From the NCBI GenBank assembly GCA_963751105.1, contig CAVVTG010000002.1, forward strand, positions 1,798,001 through 1,862,000: 64,000 bases of DNA. The letters are read 5' to 3'. The DNA comes from JACVRW01 sp963751105 (GTDB lineage: Bacteria > Actinomycetota > Thermoleophilia > Solirubrobacterales > Thermoleophilaceae). The notes under the pieces were generated by a model. The model was not told where the DNA came from, did no database searches, and worked only from the letters and a program-made list of their open reading frames with translations. The position numbers were made by a program, and so were the translations under genes. Positions 44,143 through 53,225 of the stretch are shown piece after piece; the stretch's first letter is position 1; the number at the start of each line of letters is the position of its first letter.

Positions 44143-44864
44143 GACACCGGCACCACCGTGATCGGCCCGAAGGGCTCCTCCTGCTCCCACCTGGCCTCGC
44201 CGCCCTTGTACAGCTCGAGCAGCGCGAACAGCGTGACCGCTTCGGTCAGCCGGTCGGCGTCCTTGACGGCGTCGTCGAAGGAGAAGCGCGAGCGGCTGCG
44301 CAGCAACTCGCGCAGGTGGCGCACGCGCTGTTCGACCGAAACCGCCGGCCGGCGGACGTGACGCAGGTCGAGCGGCTCCGGCACGCGCAGGAGCTCGCCG
44401 ATCGCCTCGGCCAGGCGCGCCGGGTCGTAGGCGGCCTCCGCCGCCTCGATCGACACCCGCCGCAGCGCGGGCGGCAGCGGAGCGGAGCGGTAGCGGTGCC
44501 CCTGCTCCGCGGCCAGCTGCTCGTGCAGCCAGCCCGCGGCCTCGCGAAAGCGGTGGTACTCGAGCATGCGAGCCAGGAGCTCCTCGGCCGCCTCCTCGGG
44601 CTCGAGCCCCAGTTCCTCCTCTTCCTCGGCGGGGAGCATCAGCCGCGACTTGAGCTCGAGTAGCGCGGCGATCAGCACCAGGAACTCGGTGGCCGCCTCC
44701 AGGTCGAGCTCGCCCGTGCGCTCCAGGTGCTCGACGTAGGCGAGCACCACGTCGGCCAGGTCGACCTCGAGAAGATCGATCTCCTCGGAGAGGATCAGCG
44801 TGAGCAGCAGGTCGAAGGGACCGTGGAAGACCTCGAGCTCGAGGTCGAGCGGAGCTACGGTCAT
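44139..44864 (-). CDS. scpA: Segregation and condensation protein A
   Basis: A 241-residue kleisin bridging SMC heads. The N-terminal motif ELEVFHGPFDLLLTLI and LIAALLELKSRLMLP are diagnostic, and the C-terminal winged helix reads FDDAVKDADRLTEAVTLFALLELYKGG. ATG 44864 (MTVAPLDLELEV) is chosen; a longer frame upstream would overlap trpS. It lies 10 bases downstream of trpS, forming trpS-scpA-scpB. Confidence 0.94.
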   Translation of the reverse strand: MTVAPLDLELEVFHGPFDLLLTLILSEEIDLLEVDLADVVLAYVEHLERTGELDLEAATEFLVLIAALLELKSRLMLPAEEEEELGLEPEEAAEELLARMLEYHRFREAAGWLHEQLAAEQGHRYRSAPLPPALRRVSIEAAEAAYDPARLAEAIGELLRVPEPLDLRHVRRPAVSVEQRVRHLRELLRSRSRFSFDDAVKDADRLTEAVTLFALLELYKGGEARWEQEEPFGPITVVPVS

Positions 44865-44874
44865 CGCGGACAGA

Positions 44875-45864
44875 CTAGAGCGGGGGTCCGACGCCCATCG
44901 CGGCGCGGACCTCGCCCATCGTGCTCGAGGCGATCGCCCGGGCGTGCTCGGCCCCCGCCGCCAGCGTGGCCTCGAGCCCCTGCGGGTCGGCCCGCAGCTC
45001 GGCGTAGCGCTCGCGCACCGGGGCGAGCATCTCAACCACGCCCTCCCCCACGGCCTGCTTGAGGGCGCCGTAGCCCTGACCCGCGAACTCGCTCTCCACG
45101 GCCTCGGGCGAGCTGCCCCGCGCCACGGCCAGCATCTCGATCAGGTTGGTGATGCCCGGCTTGTCGCGCGCGCGCATCACCTCGGTCCCGGAGTCGGTCT
45201 GCGCCCGCCTGAGCTTCTTTCGGATGGCGTCCGGCTCGTCGTCGATGAACACGAGCCCGGCCTCTGTGCCGAAGCTGGTGGACATCTTCGCGCTCGGGTC
45301 CTGCAGATCCATGATGCGCGCGCCGAGCTCGGGGATCACGTGCTCGGGCTCCACCAGCACCTCGTCGTAGGTGGAGTTGAAGCGGCGAGCGATCTCCCGG
45401 GCCAGCTCGACGTGCTGGCGCTGGTCGTCGCCCACCGGGACCTCGTCGGTCTTGTAGAGCAGGATGTCGGCCGCCTGGAGCGCCGGGTACAGGAACAGGC
45501 TGGTGCGCACCAGTTGCTGCTCGCGCTCGGACTTCTCCTTGAACTGGGTCATGCGCTGGAGGTCGCCGTAGGGCGTGACCGAGCTGAGCAGCCAGCACAG
45601 CTCGGAGTGCTCCTTCACGTCGGACTGGCGGAAGAGAATGCAGCGCTCTGGATCCAGGCCCGAGGCGATCAGCACCGCCGTGGTGTCGAGCACGTAGCCC
45701 GGCAGCGCCTGGGGGTCGTAGGCCACGCTGGTGGCGTGAAGGTCGACGATGCAGTAGATCGCCGGGTCGCCGCGCTCCTGGCCCGCGAGGTAGCCTCGGA
45801 TGGCACCGATGTAGTTGCCCACGTGTTTGCGGCCCGTGGGCTGGATGCCGCTGAAGATGCGCAT
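44875..45864 (-). CDS. trpS: Tryptophanyl-tRNA synthetase
   Basis: Charges tRNA(Trp). The 329-residue class I synthetase has the HIGH-type motif in SGIQPTGRKHVGNYIG and the KMSKS-type motif as KMSTS, plus the LCWLLSSVTPYGDLQRM segment typical of bacterial TrpRS. It starts the trpS-scpA-scpB group. No T-box or leader peptide fits in the 29 bases upstream. Confidence 0.96.
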   Translation of the reverse strand: MRIFSGIQPTGRKHVGNYIGAIRGYLAGQERGDPAIYCIVDLHATSVAYDPQALPGYVLDTTAVLIASGLDPERCILFRQSDVKEHSELCWLLSSVTPYGDLQRMTQFKEKSEREQQLVRTSLFLYPALQAADILLYKTDEVPVGDDQRQHVELAREIARRFNSTYDEVLVEPEHVIPELGARIMDLQDPSAKMSTSFGTEAGLVFIDDEPDAIRKKLRRAQTDSGTEVMRARDKPGITNLIEMLAVARGSSPEAVESEFAGQGYGALKQAVGEGVVEMLAPVRERYAELRADPQGLEATLAAGAEHARAIASSTMGEVRAAMGVGPPL

Positions 45865-45893
45865 CGGGCCGGGCAGTCTAGGCGCCCGGGCCG

Positions 45894-46970
45894 TTAGTTC
45901 CGGACGACGACGGGAATCCGCTCCACCGCGTTGTTCGAGTAGCCCTTCAGGTTCCAGGGCTGCTCGAGCGGCTGCGTGTTGCCGGCGGAATCGGTGGCGC
46001 GTGAGCAGATCTCGTGCTCGCCGGGCGCCGCCTGCCAGCCGAAGCTCCAGCCGCGCCAGGCGGCCGGGCCCTGCTCGGGACCGAGCTCCGCGTTAGCGAA
46101 GCGCGAGCCGCCGTCGGTGGACACCTCCACGCGCTCGATCACCCCGTGGCCCGACCAGGCCCGGCCGCGCAGCTCCACGGGGCCGGGGGCCAGGTGACGC
46201 TCGCGCGTCATGAACTCCGGGACGCCGGGCGGCTCGGTGAGCGAACGGGGGAGCATGCGGGTGACCGGCTCGCCGGGCGTGCCGTCGTCGTCGTAGATGC
46301 GGTAGGCCACGGAATTCTGGAAGCCCTCGAAGGGCTGCTCCAGCAGCGTGATGGCCGCCAGCCACTTGACGTTGGTCATCCCGTACCAGCCCGGCACCAC
46401 CAGGCGCAGCGGGAAGCCGTGCTGGGGCGGCAGTGGCGCGCCGTTCATCTCGTAGGCCAGCAGGCCCTCGCGGGCGTCGGTCACCGAGAGCGAGCGCTCG
46501 TAGGCCATCTCCTCCTCGCCCTCCAGGCCGTGATCGAGCCCGGCGAATAGCGCCTCCACCGCCGACCCGGCCACGCCGGCCTCGTCGAGCAGCGGGGCGA
46601 GCGGCGTGCCGCCCCACTCCGCCGTGCCCACCGCCTCGGTCAGCCAGGGTTGACTCACGGGACGCGGCTCGAGCAGCGCCCGGCCGTTGCCGGCACACTC
46701 GAACGTCACCGGCATCGTGACCCGCTCGCGCTCGCGCAGGTCGCCGAGCGACAGCGACAGGGGACGCTCCACGGCGCCACCGATCTCGAGCCGGTAGCCG
46801 TCGGGCTCGACCACCGGGATGTCGTAGTGGATGAGCAGGTAGTGGAGGCCGACCGGTGTGACCGGATAGCGCAGGGCCTCGAGCGGCAGCCCGTGGTTGC
46901 GGGCCGCGAGGCGCAGCTCGTCCAGCGAGAGTCCGTCGGGCCCGGCCGTGACGGAGGAGGTGGGCCCCAT
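45894..46970 (-). CDS. Sulfite-oxidase-family molybdopterin oxidoreductase
   Basis: A 358-residue molybdenum enzyme of the sulfite oxidase family. The cofactor-ligand Cys is in VTFECAGNGRALLEP. The second half is a Mo-co dimerisation domain (RGRAWSGHGVIERVEVSTDG, AWRGWSFGW). There is no heme b5 domain and no Tat or Sec signal at the chosen ATG, so it appears cytoplasmic, unlike classical periplasmic SorA or MsrP (YedY). It starts six bases after gcvPB, hinting at co-expression with glycine cleavage; the link is unexplained. Confidence 0.87.
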   Translation of the reverse strand: MGPTSSVTAGPDGLSLDELRLAARNHGLPLEALRYPVTPVGLHYLLIHYDIPVVEPDGYRLEIGGAVERPLSLSLGDLRERERVTMPVTFECAGNGRALLEPRPVSQPWLTEAVGTAEWGGTPLAPLLDEAGVAGSAVEALFAGLDHGLEGEEEMAYERSLSVTDAREGLLAYEMNGAPLPPQHGFPLRLVVPGWYGMTNVKWLAAITLLEQPFEGFQNSVAYRIYDDDGTPGEPVTRMLPRSLTEPPGVPEFMTRERHLAPGPVELRGRAWSGHGVIERVEVSTDGGSRFANAELGPEQGPAAWRGWSFGWQAAPGEHEICSRATDSAGNTQPLEQPWNLKGYSNNAVERIPVVVRN

Positions 46971-46976
46971 CGAGCC

Positions 46977-48539
46977 CTACATCGCTCCCGTGCCGCTGGC
47001 CGCGGAGTCCTGCGCGCGCTCGGCGTCGCCGGGGTTGTCGTCCTCCGGCCGCCACCTGACCACTGGCCGCTTGGCCGCGCCGGCCTCGTCGAGGCGGCGC
47101 ACCGGTGTGGTGTGCGGCGCGGTGCGCGCGATCTCCGGGTCCTCGGCCGCCTCATCGAGGATCTCCCGGATCACGCCGGCGAAGTGGTCGAGGCGTTCCC
47201 TGGTCTCGGTCTCGGTGGGCTCGATCATGAGCGCCTCGTCCACCAGCAGCGGGAAGTACACGGTGGGCGGGTGCACGCCGAAGTCGAGCATGCGCTTGGC
47301 CAGATCGAGCGTCTTGACGTCCAGCTGCTCCTTGGCCGGTTTGCCCGAGAGCACGAACTCGTGCATGCAGGTGCGGTCGAAAGCGATCGGCAGGTACTCG
47401 CCGATGCCCTCGCGGGCCAGCAGCGCCTTGAGGTAGTTGGCGTTCAGCACCGCGATCTGCGACACGTCCTTGAGGCCGTCGCCGCCCAGGGAACAGATGT
47501 AGGCGTAGGTGCGCACGAAGACGCCGAAGTTGCCCTGGAAACCGCGCAGCTTGCCGATCGACTTGGGCCGGTCGTGGTCGAGGTCGAAGTGGGGCTCCGC
47601 GCCGTTGCCCTCGGCGCCTCGGCGCACCACCTGGGGCACGGGCAGGAACGGTTCGATGCGGTCCGAGCAGGCGATCGGGCCCGCGCCCGGGCCACCGCCG
47701 CCATGCGGCTGGGTGAAGGTCTTGTGGAGGTTGTAGTGGACGATGTCGAAGCCCATGTCGCCCGGGCGGGTGATCCCCATGACGGCATTGAGGTTGGCTC
47801 CGTCGTAGTAGAGCGTGGCCCCGACCTCGTGCACGATGTGCGCGATCTCCTCGATATTGGTGTCGAAGAGCCCCAGCGTGTTCGGGTTGGTGAGCATCAG
47901 GCAGGCCACGTCGTCATCGGCCTTGGAGCGCAGGTCGTCGAGATCCACCCCGCCGTCCGGCGCGGTGCCCACCTTGACCACCTCGTAGCCCGCCATGGTC
48001 ACCGTGGCCGGGTTCGTGCCGTGAGCGGTGTCCGGGGTCAGCACCTTCGTCCGCTGCTCGCCGCTGTCCTCGTGGTATGCCCGGGTGAGCAGCAGTCCGG
48101 CGAGCTCGCCGTGCGACCCGGCGCTGGGCTGGAGCGAGACGTGCGGCAGGCCCGCGATCTCCGACAGCGCTCCCTGCAGCCGCCACATCAGCTCGAGGGC
48201 GCCCTGGGCGTACTCGGGATCCTGGAGCGGGTGAAGGCGGGAGTGGCCGGGGAGCGCAGCCACTCGCTCGTGCAGCTTCGGGTTGTGCTTCATGGTGCAC
48301 GAACCGAGCGGGTAGAAACCCTCGTCGAGGTGGAAGTTGCGCGACGACAGCGTGGTGTAGTGGCGCACGAGCTCCGGCTCGGACACCTCGGGGAGCTCGG
48401 CCGGCCGTTCACGGATCGCACCAGCGGGCAGCAGCTCCTCGACCGCTACGTCCGGGACCTCGTCCTCGGAGGCCGGGGCGACGAAGGAGCGGCGCCCGGG
48501 GCGGGAGCGCTCGTAGATGGTGAGCACGTCGTCGCTCAT
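46977..48539 (-). CDS. gcvPB: Glycine decarboxylase P-protein subunit 2
   Basis: C-terminal half of the two-subunit P-protein of the glycine cleavage system (520 residues). The PLP-lysine lies in VHYNLHKTFTQPHGGGGPGA; substrate-site segments PSAGSHGELAGLL and DTAHGTNPATVTMAGYE are present. It decarboxylates glycine and passes the aminomethyl group to lipoyl-GcvH. It overlaps gcvPA by four bases. The C-terminal tail extends about 30 residues beyond the conserved RLDEAGAAKRPVVRW. Confidence 0.95.
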   Translation of the reverse strand: MSDDVLTIYERSRPGRRSFVAPASEDEVPDVAVEELLPAGAIRERPAELPEVSEPELVRHYTTLSSRNFHLDEGFYPLGSCTMKHNPKLHERVAALPGHSRLHPLQDPEYAQGALELMWRLQGALSEIAGLPHVSLQPSAGSHGELAGLLLTRAYHEDSGEQRTKVLTPDTAHGTNPATVTMAGYEVVKVGTAPDGGVDLDDLRSKADDDVACLMLTNPNTLGLFDTNIEEIAHIVHEVGATLYYDGANLNAVMGITRPGDMGFDIVHYNLHKTFTQPHGGGGPGAGPIACSDRIEPFLPVPQVVRRGAEGNGAEPHFDLDHDRPKSIGKLRGFQGNFGVFVRTYAYICSLGGDGLKDVSQIAVLNANYLKALLAREGIGEYLPIAFDRTCMHEFVLSGKPAKEQLDVKTLDLAKRMLDFGVHPPTVYFPLLVDEALMIEPTETETRERLDHFAGVIREILDEAAEDPEIARTAPHTTPVRRLDEAGAAKRPVVRWRPEDDNPGDAERAQDSAASGTGAM

Positions 48540-49882
48540 GCGTGCACGCCTTCCCTCGCCGCGGCGACCACCGAGGCGAGGCGGTCGATGTGCGCCTTCG
48601 TGCGCCGCTCGGTGATGGCCACCAGCAGGCCGTCCTCGTACTCCGGATAGTCGCGACCGAGGCGGTAGCCGGGGTTGATGCCCGCTGCCCGGGCCCGCTT
48701 GACGAAACCGTCGAGGTCCGGCACCCGCACGGCGAACTCGCGCACCACGGGTCCGGGGTTGATGGCGTCGAGCCCCAGCGTCTCGCGGGCGTAGTGGGTG
48801 CGCCTGAGCATCAGCTCGGCCAGCTCCACCAGTCCTCGCTTGCCCAGCCAGGACAGGTAGATCACCCCGGCCAGTGCGTTGAGCGCCTGGGCGGTGCAGA
48901 TGTTGTGGGTGGCCTTCTCGCGCCTGATGTGCTGCTCGCGTGTCTGGAGCGTGAGCACGAAGCCGCGCTTGCCGTCCGCGTCGCGGGTCTCACCCGCGAT
49001 CCGCCCCGGCAGCTTTCGCAGGAAGCGCTCGCCGGCCGCGAAGAAGCCGAACGAGGGGCCCCCGAAGTCGAGCCGGTTGCCCAGCGACTGGCCCTCGCCC
49101 ACGCAGATGTCGGCCCCCAGCTCGCCCGGCGGCTTGAGGATGCCCAGGGGAAGCGGATCGGCCGCGCACACGAACAGCGCGCCGGTGTCCTTGCCCGCCT
49201 CGGCAAGCCCACCCAGCTCCTCGACCGTGCCCAGGAAGTTCGGCTGCTGGACGAACACCGCGGCGGTGTCGTCGTCCACCGCGGCCGCCAGGGCCTCGCG
49301 GTCGGTGGCGCCCTCGTCGTCGAGGGGAACCTCCACCACCTCCATGCCGTAGCCGGCAGCGTGCGTGCGCAGCGCCGCCCGCGAGTGTGGGTGCAGCCCG
49401 CGCGAGGCCACCAGCCGGCCCCGCTTGGTCTCGAGCTTGGCCAGGTAGCCGGCCGCGGCGACCGCGCTCGGGCCCTCGTACACCGACGCGTTGGAGACCG
49501 GCAGACCGGTGAGCTCGGAGATCGCCGTCTGGTACTCGAACATCACCTGGAGGCCCCCCTGCGACACCTCCGGCTGATACGGCGTGTACGGCGTGAGGAA
49601 CTCGGAGCGCCCGATCAGCGTGTCCACGAGCGAAGGCACGTAGTGGTCGTACATGCCCGCACCCAGGAAGCTCACCTCGGCGTCGGCGTGGCGGTTGCGC
49701 GCCGCCAGCTCGGCCAGATGGTCGTTGACCTCCTGCTCGGAGCGCCCGTCGGGCAGGTCGAGCTCGCGATCGAGGCGCACGCCCTCGGGGATGTCCTCGA
49801 ACAGCTCGTCGAGCGAGCTGGCGCCTATGGCGGCGAGCATCTCCCGCAGGTCTTCGTCGGTGACTCCGGTGTAACGGCTCAT
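48536..49882 (-). CDS. gcvPA: Glycine decarboxylase P-protein subunit 1
   Basis: N-terminal half of the P-protein (448 residues), required with GcvPB for activity. Conserved segments are FLGAGMYDHYVPSLVD, FLTPYTPYQPEVSQGGLQVM and VSNASVYEGPSAVAAAGYLA. Split P-protein is typical of Gram-positive and many deep-branching bacteria, while E. coli has a single long GcvP. It starts 17 bases after gcvH and is translationally coupled to gcvPB. Confidence 0.95.
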   Translation of the reverse strand: MSRYTGVTDEDLREMLAAIGASSLDELFEDIPEGVRLDRELDLPDGRSEQEVNDHLAELAARNRHADAEVSFLGAGMYDHYVPSLVDTLIGRSEFLTPYTPYQPEVSQGGLQVMFEYQTAISELTGLPVSNASVYEGPSAVAAAGYLAKLETKRGRLVASRGLHPHSRAALRTHAAGYGMEVVEVPLDDEGATDREALAAAVDDDTAAVFVQQPNFLGTVEELGGLAEAGKDTGALFVCAADPLPLGILKPPGELGADICVGEGQSLGNRLDFGGPSFGFFAAGERFLRKLPGRIAGETRDADGKRGFVLTLQTREQHIRREKATHNICTAQALNALAGVIYLSWLGKRGLVELAELMLRRTHYARETLGLDAINPGPVVREFAVRVPDLDGFVKRARAAGINPGYRLGRDYPEYEDGLLVAITERRTKAHIDRLASVVAAAREGVHA

Positions 49883-49898
49883 CAGCTCATCTACGAAG

Positions 49899-50291
49899 CT
49901 AGCTACCCGATTGGAGCAACTCCCGGTACGCGGCTACGTCGAGCAGCTGATCGAGCTCCGACGGGTCCGAGAGCTTGACCTTGACCATCCAGCCCTCGCC
50001 GTACGGGTCGGCGTTGACCCGCTCCGGGCTCTCCTCCAGCTCCTGGTTGACCTCGGTGATCTCGCCGGACAGCGGGGCGAACACGTCGGACACCGCCTTC
50101 ACCGACTCGACCTCCGCGTAGGCCTCGTCCTTCTTGACCGACGCTCCCACCTCGGGCGGGTCGAAGAACACCACCTCGCCGAGCGAGTCCTGGGCGTACC
50201 AGGTGACCCCGAAGGTCGCCGTCTCTCCGTCGATCCGGGCCCAGTCGTGCTCGGGGTGGTACCTGAGCTCCTCGGGATAGCTCTCAGCCAT
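49899..50291 (-). CDS. gcvH: Glycine cleavage system H protein
   Basis: A 130-residue lipoyl carrier shuttling the aminomethyl group between P, T and L proteins. The lipoylation site is Lys65 in AEVESVKAVSDVFAP, and the start ELRYHPEHDWARIDGE is standard. Its ATG overlaps the gcvT stop by 8 bases. Lipoyl synthase genes are not in the window. Confidence 0.96.
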   Translation of the reverse strand: MAESYPEELRYHPEHDWARIDGETATFGVTWYAQDSLGEVVFFDPPEVGASVKKDEAYAEVESVKAVSDVFAPLSGEITEVNQELEESPERVNADPYGEGWMVKVKLSDPSELDQLLDVAAYRELLQSGS

Positions 50292-51375
50292 GGTCTCCTT
50301 CGTTCTCGGGGTCGTAGAGAGGCTTCTCCCGGACCTCCGCGTCGCGCAGCTTGCCGCGTACGTCCACCTGGATGCTCGTACCCGGATCGGACGCTCCCAC
50401 CGGGAGGTAGCCCATGCCGATGCCGGTGTCGAGGCACGGCGACAGGGAGCCGCTGGTCACGACGCCCTCGCCCTCTTCCGTGCGGATCGGGTTGTCCTGG
50501 CGCGGGATGCCCGGGCCGGTGAAGGCAAACGGAACCAGGATCTGGTCCGGCTCGGCGCCGCGCAGGGCGTCGGCGCCGATGAAGTCCGTGTCCAGCTTGC
50601 AGGCCCAGCCCAATCCGGCCTCGATCGGGTTGCGGTCCTCGGACAGGTCGTTCCCATAGAGGTGAAAGCACACCTCGAGCCGCAGGGTGTCCCTCGCGCC
50701 CAGGCCCGCCGGCTGCACTCCCTGTTCGAGCAGGGCGTCCCAGACCGCGGTCGCACCGTCGGGCGGGAGCATCAGCTCGCAGCCGTCCTCGCCGGTGTAG
50801 CCGGTGCCGCACACGAGCGTCTCCACCCCGGCGACCTTCAGGTCGGCGCTGCGCATCCGGCCCGGCAGCTCTCCGTCGGTCACCGTGGTCAGCGCCTCGC
50901 GTGCTCGCGGCCCCTGTACGGCGAGCATCGCCCAGGCCGAGGCCACGTCGCGCACCACGATCTCGAAACCCTCGGCGTGGTCCTTGAACCAGGCCAGGTC
51001 CTTGTCGTGGTTGGCGGCGTTGGTGACGGTGAGGAAGCGCTCCGCTCCCAGCCGGTAGGTGAACAGGTCGTCGAGCACGCCGCCGTCGTCACGACACAGC
51101 AGCGAGTACTGGGCGCCCCGCTCGGCGATCTTCGTCACGTCGTTGGACAGGATCCGCTGCAGAAAGCGCTCGGCGTCCGGCCCCGAGGTCTCGATCTCGC
51201 CCATGTGGGAGACGTCGAACATCCCGGCCGCCGTGCGCACGTTCACGTGCTCGCCCCGGATGCTCTCGTACTGGACCGGCATCTCCCAGCCGGCAAAGGG
51301 CACGAGGCGCGCTCCCGCCTGCTCGTGGCGGTCGTACAGCGGGGTGCGCCGGAGGGTTTCGGTGGGGGCGGCCAA
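50284..51375 (-). CDS. gcvT: Glycine cleavage system T protein (aminomethyltransferase)
   Basis: Transfers the methylene group from aminomethyl-lipoyl-GcvH to THF, releasing ammonia. The 363-residue protein starts LRRTPLYDRHEQAGARLVPF and has GEIETSGPDAERFLQRIL, GYTGEDGCELMLPP and the LGARDTLRLE segment. Start codon is TTG at 51375. First gene of gcvT-gcvH-gcvPA-gcvPB. The 54 bases upstream are too short for a glycine riboswitch; a GC hairpin at 51401-51418 may end the preceding small gene. Confidence 0.95.
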   Translation of the reverse strand: MAAPTETLRRTPLYDRHEQAGARLVPFAGWEMPVQYESIRGEHVNVRTAAGMFDVSHMGEIETSGPDAERFLQRILSNDVTKIAERGAQYSLLCRDDGGVLDDLFTYRLGAERFLTVTNAANHDKDLAWFKDHAEGFEIVVRDVASAWAMLAVQGPRAREALTTVTDGELPGRMRSADLKVAGVETLVCGTGYTGEDGCELMLPPDGATAVWDALLEQGVQPAGLGARDTLRLEVCFHLYGNDLSEDRNPIEAGLGWACKLDTDFIGADALRGAEPDQILVPFAFTGPGIPRQDNPIRTEEGEGVVTSGSLSPCLDTGIGMGYLPVGASDPGTSIQVDVRGKLRDAEVREKPLYDPENEGDHG

Positions 51376-51429
51376 GCCGCCGTGAGGTTACCCGGCTACC
51401 CCGGGGTCCACGCCCCGGTGGGCGGCGGG

Positions 51430-51609
51430 TCAGCCGCCGGTGGGCATGGGCAGGGCCACCGCCACGCAGAGCAGCAGGAGCACGGTCATGCAGGCCGTGA
51501 CGATCCGCCGGGCGACCTTCTCCACATCAACCTGAGGACGGTGGCGGGGCGGCGCCGGAGGCGCCGACCGCTGTGCTTCGTGAGCCAGGTGCAGGGCCAG
51601 TGCTCTCAT
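51430..51609 (-). CDS. Small single-pass membrane protein, 59 residues
   Basis: A short unrecognised protein. The N-terminal ~35 residues are hydrophilic with a proline/arginine-rich stretch (SAPPAPPRHRPQVDVEK), followed by one clear transmembrane helix (IVTACMTVLLLLCVAVAL) and a short tail. ATG 51609 has GGAG five bases upstream; an earlier in-frame ATG at 51615 overlaps that site. It is placed between an M20 peptidase and gcvT on the same strand. Codon use matches the neighbours. Confidence 0.5.
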   Translation of the reverse strand: MRALALHLAHEAQRSAPPAPPRHRPQVDVEKVARRIVTACMTVLLLLCVAVALPMPTGG

Positions 51610-51682
51610 CGCCATCTCCGATCTGAGGGGGTACACGCACAACCAGACCGGCGAAGGGGCCGGGTTATTCCGCGCGCTCGCC

Positions 51683-52810
51683 TCAGGCGAGGCCGTCGAG
51701 CACCGCTGCCACCACGGCGAGGGCCACCTCGGCCCGGCTGCGAAGGGAGTCGCCCCCCACCCATTCCTGCGGCGTGTGGGCACCCCCGCCGCGGGGCCCG
51801 AGGCCGTCGATGGTCAGCGCGATGCCGCCCGCGGCCATGTGGCTCGCGTCGCTGGCACCGCCTCGCTCGGCCGCGGCGATCGGGCGACCGAGCAGCAGCG
51901 CAGCCCTCTCCAGCGGCTCGCGCGTGGCCTCGCGGGCGTCCATCCCCGGCCAGGCACGGGCCAGGGTCGTGGCGAGCTGCACGCCGCCGTGCTGGTCCGG
52001 CACGGCATCGAGCACGGGAGCGAACGCCTCGAGGCGGTCGGCCCGCAGGTCGCAGATCAGGCGGCCGGCGGCGGGCACGACGTTGAAGGCGTTGCCCGAG
52101 TCGAGGATCGTCGGCACGGCGGTCAGCCGGTCGCCGCCGCCCGGATCGCTCTGGCCCGCCACCACCTGCGCCGCGTGGGCCAGCGCGAGCAGTGCGTTGC
52201 GGCCCCGGTGGGGAGCCGAGCCCGAGTGAGCCGGGCGTCCGACGGCGTCCACGCGGAGAGTCCCGGCGGCCTTGCGCTTGACGATCACCGCCTCCTCGCC
52301 CTCGCGCGTGCGCTCGCCTGCCTCGAAGCAGAGGCAGGCGTGGAAGCCCGCGAAGCGCTCCGCGTGGGCAAAGCTCGCCGTGCGCCACTCCTCGTCGTTG
52401 ACCAGGAGCACGGCCAGCTCCCCGTAGCGGGCCGGCTCAGCGGCCAGCTCCCGCATCACCCCCAGCGCCAGCGCCACCCCGCCCTTCATGTCCACCGCGC
52501 CCGAGCCGCTCAGGCGATCGCCGTCGCGCTCGAGCGGGCGGTGGGCGTCGTGGGCCACCACGGTGTCGAGGTGTCCGAGCAGCAGCACCCGTCCGGCCCC
52601 CTCTCCATCCAGGCGCCCGTACAGATCCGGTGCGTGGTCGGGGGTGGAGCAGGGCAGCCGCTCTACTCGCGCCTCGGGCGGCAGGAAGGCCGTGGCCAGG
52701 GCCACGCACTCCTCGGCGCCCGGTACGTCCCCCGACGGCGAGGACACGCCCACCAGGGCCTCCAGCTCGCGCTCGGCCACCAGGGCCAGGCGGGCGGCTG
52801 CCTCGTTCAC
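51683..52810 (-). CDS. M20-family metallopeptidase
   Basis: A 375-residue zinc aminoacylase/carboxypeptidase resembling CPG2- and DapE-like enzymes. Ligand motifs are LLGHLDTVV (His, then Asp), GSGAVDMKGG (bridging Asp), VNDEEWRT (catalytic Glu pair) and ASDASHMAAGG (C-terminal His). The dimerisation domain lies between. The GTG at 52810 overlaps the GNAT stop (GTGA). The substrate (N-acyl amino acid or small peptide) is unknown; its position after ftsZ and a GNAT could hint at an acetylation/deacetylation pair. Confidence 0.88.
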   Translation of the reverse strand: MNEAAARLALVAERELEALVGVSSPSGDVPGAEECVALATAFLPPEARVERLPCSTPDHAPDLYGRLDGEGAGRVLLLGHLDTVVAHDAHRPLERDGDRLSGSGAVDMKGGVALALGVMRELAAEPARYGELAVLLVNDEEWRTASFAHAERFAGFHACLCFEAGERTREGEEAVIVKRKAAGTLRVDAVGRPAHSGSAPHRGRNALLALAHAAQVVAGQSDPGGGDRLTAVPTILDSGNAFNVVPAAGRLICDLRADRLEAFAPVLDAVPDQHGGVQLATTLARAWPGMDAREATREPLERAALLLGRPIAAAERGGASDASHMAAGGIALTIDGLGPRGGGAHTPQEWVGGDSLRSRAEVALAVVAAVLDGLA

Positions 52811-53184
52811 AGGCCGCGGGCGAAGTGGTGGCTCGAGATGCGCATGCCGGAGTTCAGGTACAGCCGGTGCGCCTCCTCGCGCTCGGGCCCGACGCCCGAG
52901 TCGAGGTGGAGCTCGTCGCACCCCAGCCGCCGTGCCTCGGCCGCGCACCACTCGAGCAGGGCCTTTCCGTGGCCGCGGCGGCGGGCATCAGGATGCGTCG
53001 AGAGGTCGTCGACGTACAGGGTGTCGCCCCAGGCGAGGTTGCGGATGACGCGAAAGCCGGCCACGGCGCTGCAGCGGCCATCCTCGAAGACGCCCACCAG
53101 CCGGTAGCCCTGGGGCCGCTGCACCTCGTCCACCCGTTCGACGAAGCCGGCCTCGTCGTCGTAATGCGTGCGCAGCGCGCGCAT
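52807..53184 (-). CDS. GNAT-family N-acetyltransferase
   Basis: An acetyl-CoA-dependent acetyltransferase. Motif A reads LYVDDLSTHPDARRRGHGKALLEW with the RRRGHGK pyrophosphate loop, and the C-terminal LHLDSGVGPEREEAHRLYLNSGM is typical. The ATG at 53184 gives only 125 residues and lacks strand beta-1. The frame stays open upstream to a CTG at 53229 that overlaps the ftsZ stop as CTGA, and would supply LTEIRPPQTALAFEA, which looks like the missing beta-1/alpha-1. The true start may be that CTG. Confidence 0.82.
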   Translation of the reverse strand: MRALRTHYDDEAGFVERVDEVQRPQGYRLVGVFEDGRCSAVAGFRVIRNLAWGDTLYVDDLSTHPDARRRGHGKALLEWCAAEARRLGCDELHLDSGVGPEREEAHRLYLNSGMRISSHHFARGL

Positions 53185-53225
53185 CGCCTCGAAGGCGAGC
53201 GCCGTCTGCGGCGGCCGGATCTCTG

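Noticed and set aside
46650..48650. A 666-codon open frame antisense to gcvPB and the sulfite oxidase gene
   Set aside because: Shadow of two genuine genes on the other strand; no motifs and biased composition.
51376..51429. Glycine riboswitch upstream of gcvT
   Set aside because: The gap is only 54 bases and holds just a GC hairpin; a glycine aptamer does not fit.
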